In this document: one piece after another, positions 63,381 to 64,000 of the stretch
Layout of the letters: each line of letters opens with the position of its first letter
Position numbering within the stretch: the first letter of the stretch is position 1
Assembly (NCBI RefSeq): GCF_013415105.1
Contig: NZ_JACCDF010000016.1
Location: 24,998-88,997 of the forward strand
Length of the DNA: 64,000 nt
Direction of reading: 5' to 3'
From: Vreelandella salicampi
Lineage (GTDB): Bacteria; Pseudomonadota; Gammaproteobacteria; Pseudomonadales; Halomonadaceae
Notes under the pieces: generated by a model
Seen by the model: the letters and a program-made list of their open reading frames with translations, nothing else
What the model was told of the DNA's origin: nothing
Databases searched by the model: none
Position numbers and translations under genes: made by a program

Positions 63381-63452
63381 ACCTAACGCCGCACTCTGCG
63401 GAAATTTAGGAGCGCCAGCGAGTAAATTTTCCGTAGCAGCGCTTTGTTATGC
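63381..63452 (-). other. attC-like recombination site (best copy)
   Basis: A 72-base site. On the minus strand it opens with G-C-A-T-A-A-C-A-A and closes with G-C-G-T-T-A-G-G-T, so R' fits the GTTRRRY consensus exactly. Inner arms G-C-G-C-T-G-C-T-A-C-G-G-A-A-A-A-T-T-T and A-A-A-T-T-T-C-C-G-C-A-G-A-G-T-G-C-G-G-C fold with bulges around a GC-rich tip. The stop codon of the neighbouring cassette gene lies in R''. It separates that gene from the RES cassette. Confidence 0.85.
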
Positions 63453-63956
63453 ATGGCTGCCATCCGGTAGCTTCAATTCCAACTGAGCGTTGAACTCTTT
63501 TGGCGTGGTTATTACCGCGATATCGCTTAAGTCACCTACTTCCAAGATATACGGACTTGGCTCAGGACGATTGGTATCAATCTTTACCCTATACTCGCGC
63601 TGATGAGAAAACAAACTCCGTTTTTGGTAGCCTAGCTTATCCCCCTCTGGCATGTTTCCATGAAACTCATGTTCATTGAAATAGTCAACCAATCCAAGAT
63701 TGCCGTGGAAATTGAGCTTTTCTATTGCAGATTTGCAGCGTTCGATAAACTGCGATGCTTTCAAGATAACAACGCAAAACTTACCCAACCCAAAACATGA
63801 ATCATGAAGCTCAAGTGTTCGCTTGAAATCCGATAGCGTTTCCGATGATACGATCTCATGACCTCGACTGTTTAGAGAATCCTGAATCCGTGAACTTGAA
63901 GCCGAGACTTTCCCTATCCCCGCTATTGTGAATTTTTTGATCCCCTAGACGGCCAT
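63447..63956 (-). pseudogene. Cassette ORF of unknown function with a disrupted start
   Basis: The frame is open from 63447 up to 63944 and carries protein-like sequence (K-R-T-L-E-L-H-D-S-C-F-G-L-G-K, then F-S-H-Q-R-E-Y-R-V-K-I-D-T-N and Y-I-L-E-V-G-D-L-S-D-I-A). The only ATG that could start it, at 63956, is followed by TAG at codon 4. A TTG at 63788 would give a 113-residue product but drops conserved-looking sequence. Stop codon lies in attC. No family is recognised; the H-Q-R-E-Y-R element recurs in unknown small proteins of mobile regions. The final 44 bases of the window are unassigned. Confidence 0.5.
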
Positions 63957-64000
63957 TTTCGACGGACAGGGTCGCTACCCACCGTATATCGGTCTCTTGG

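Noticed and set aside
1..64000. CRISPR arrays, tRNA and rRNA genes
   Set aside because: No regularly spaced direct repeats, cloverleaf-like intervals or rRNA sequence were noticed by eye; a tRNA search program would be decisive.

Overview
The window looks like chromosome of a moderately halophilic gammaproteobacterium, most likely Halomonas or a close relative. This is inferred from protein style (acid-rich, GC-rich codons), the lip-dac-rlp-mrd cluster order, and the number of amino-acid transporters and regulators. No 16S or tRNA gene was seen to confirm it.

Positions 1-17600 are mostly core genes. They comprise the end of lipA; a long minus-strand cluster (proA, nadD, rsfS, rlmH, mrdA/PBP2, rodA, mltB, rlpA, dacA, a YbeD-like gene, lipB) for cell elongation, peptidoglycan trimming, NAD and lipoate synthesis; a plus-strand trio of two degenerate-GGDEF membrane proteins and a DedA-PAP2 fusion; and mpl-ubiX-LysE and a glutaredoxin-like gene. 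Positions 17800-25860 hold a complete dipeptide-type ABC importer (dppABCDF-like), a LysR regulator and a Xaa-Pro-type dipeptidase, which together look like a peptide uptake and cleavage unit.

Positions 26200-31400 hold a flavin monooxygenase and butanediol-type dehydrogenase operon facing an AcoR-like sigma-54 activator. The gap contains a -24/-12 promoter and two matching palindromic upstream sites. Positions 31500-49800 are accessory metabolism and transport: MoxR/CoxE, an MFS transporter opposite an XRE-cupin/AzlCD unit across a perfect 32-bp palindrome, asparaginase, an alanine/glycine symporter, CobQ, an AraC-MGMT fusion, glutaminase, LysE with AraC, DUF1206, a YqaA-like protein, an LprI-like protein and YehS.

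Positions 50200-57600 are a stress and remnant zone. It contains a DUF3618/holin-like/helical envelope operon with a frameshift, a repeat-bearing PRC-barrel secreted protein, IS66 and IS1182 remnants, a ccdB toxin behind a ccdA that has lost its N-terminus, a SoxR-box pair (soxR and a glyoxalase-fold gene), and an unlisted 45-residue membrane protein. A DEAD-box helicase and a short Rho paralogue lacking the RNA-binding OB domain follow.

The most distinctive part is 60164-63950. Three attC-like recombination sites separate small AT-rich minus-strand genes, the layout of an integron cassette array (or a cluster of attC sites without an integrase; no intI is visible). The cassettes carry a zinc-ribbon membrane peptide, a RES-domain (NAD-degrading toxin family) protein with an unusual N-terminal Cys-pair module, and a broken unknown gene. 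An intact 1.8-kb IS1182-family element sits inside one attC, with an AAC direct repeat at its edges.
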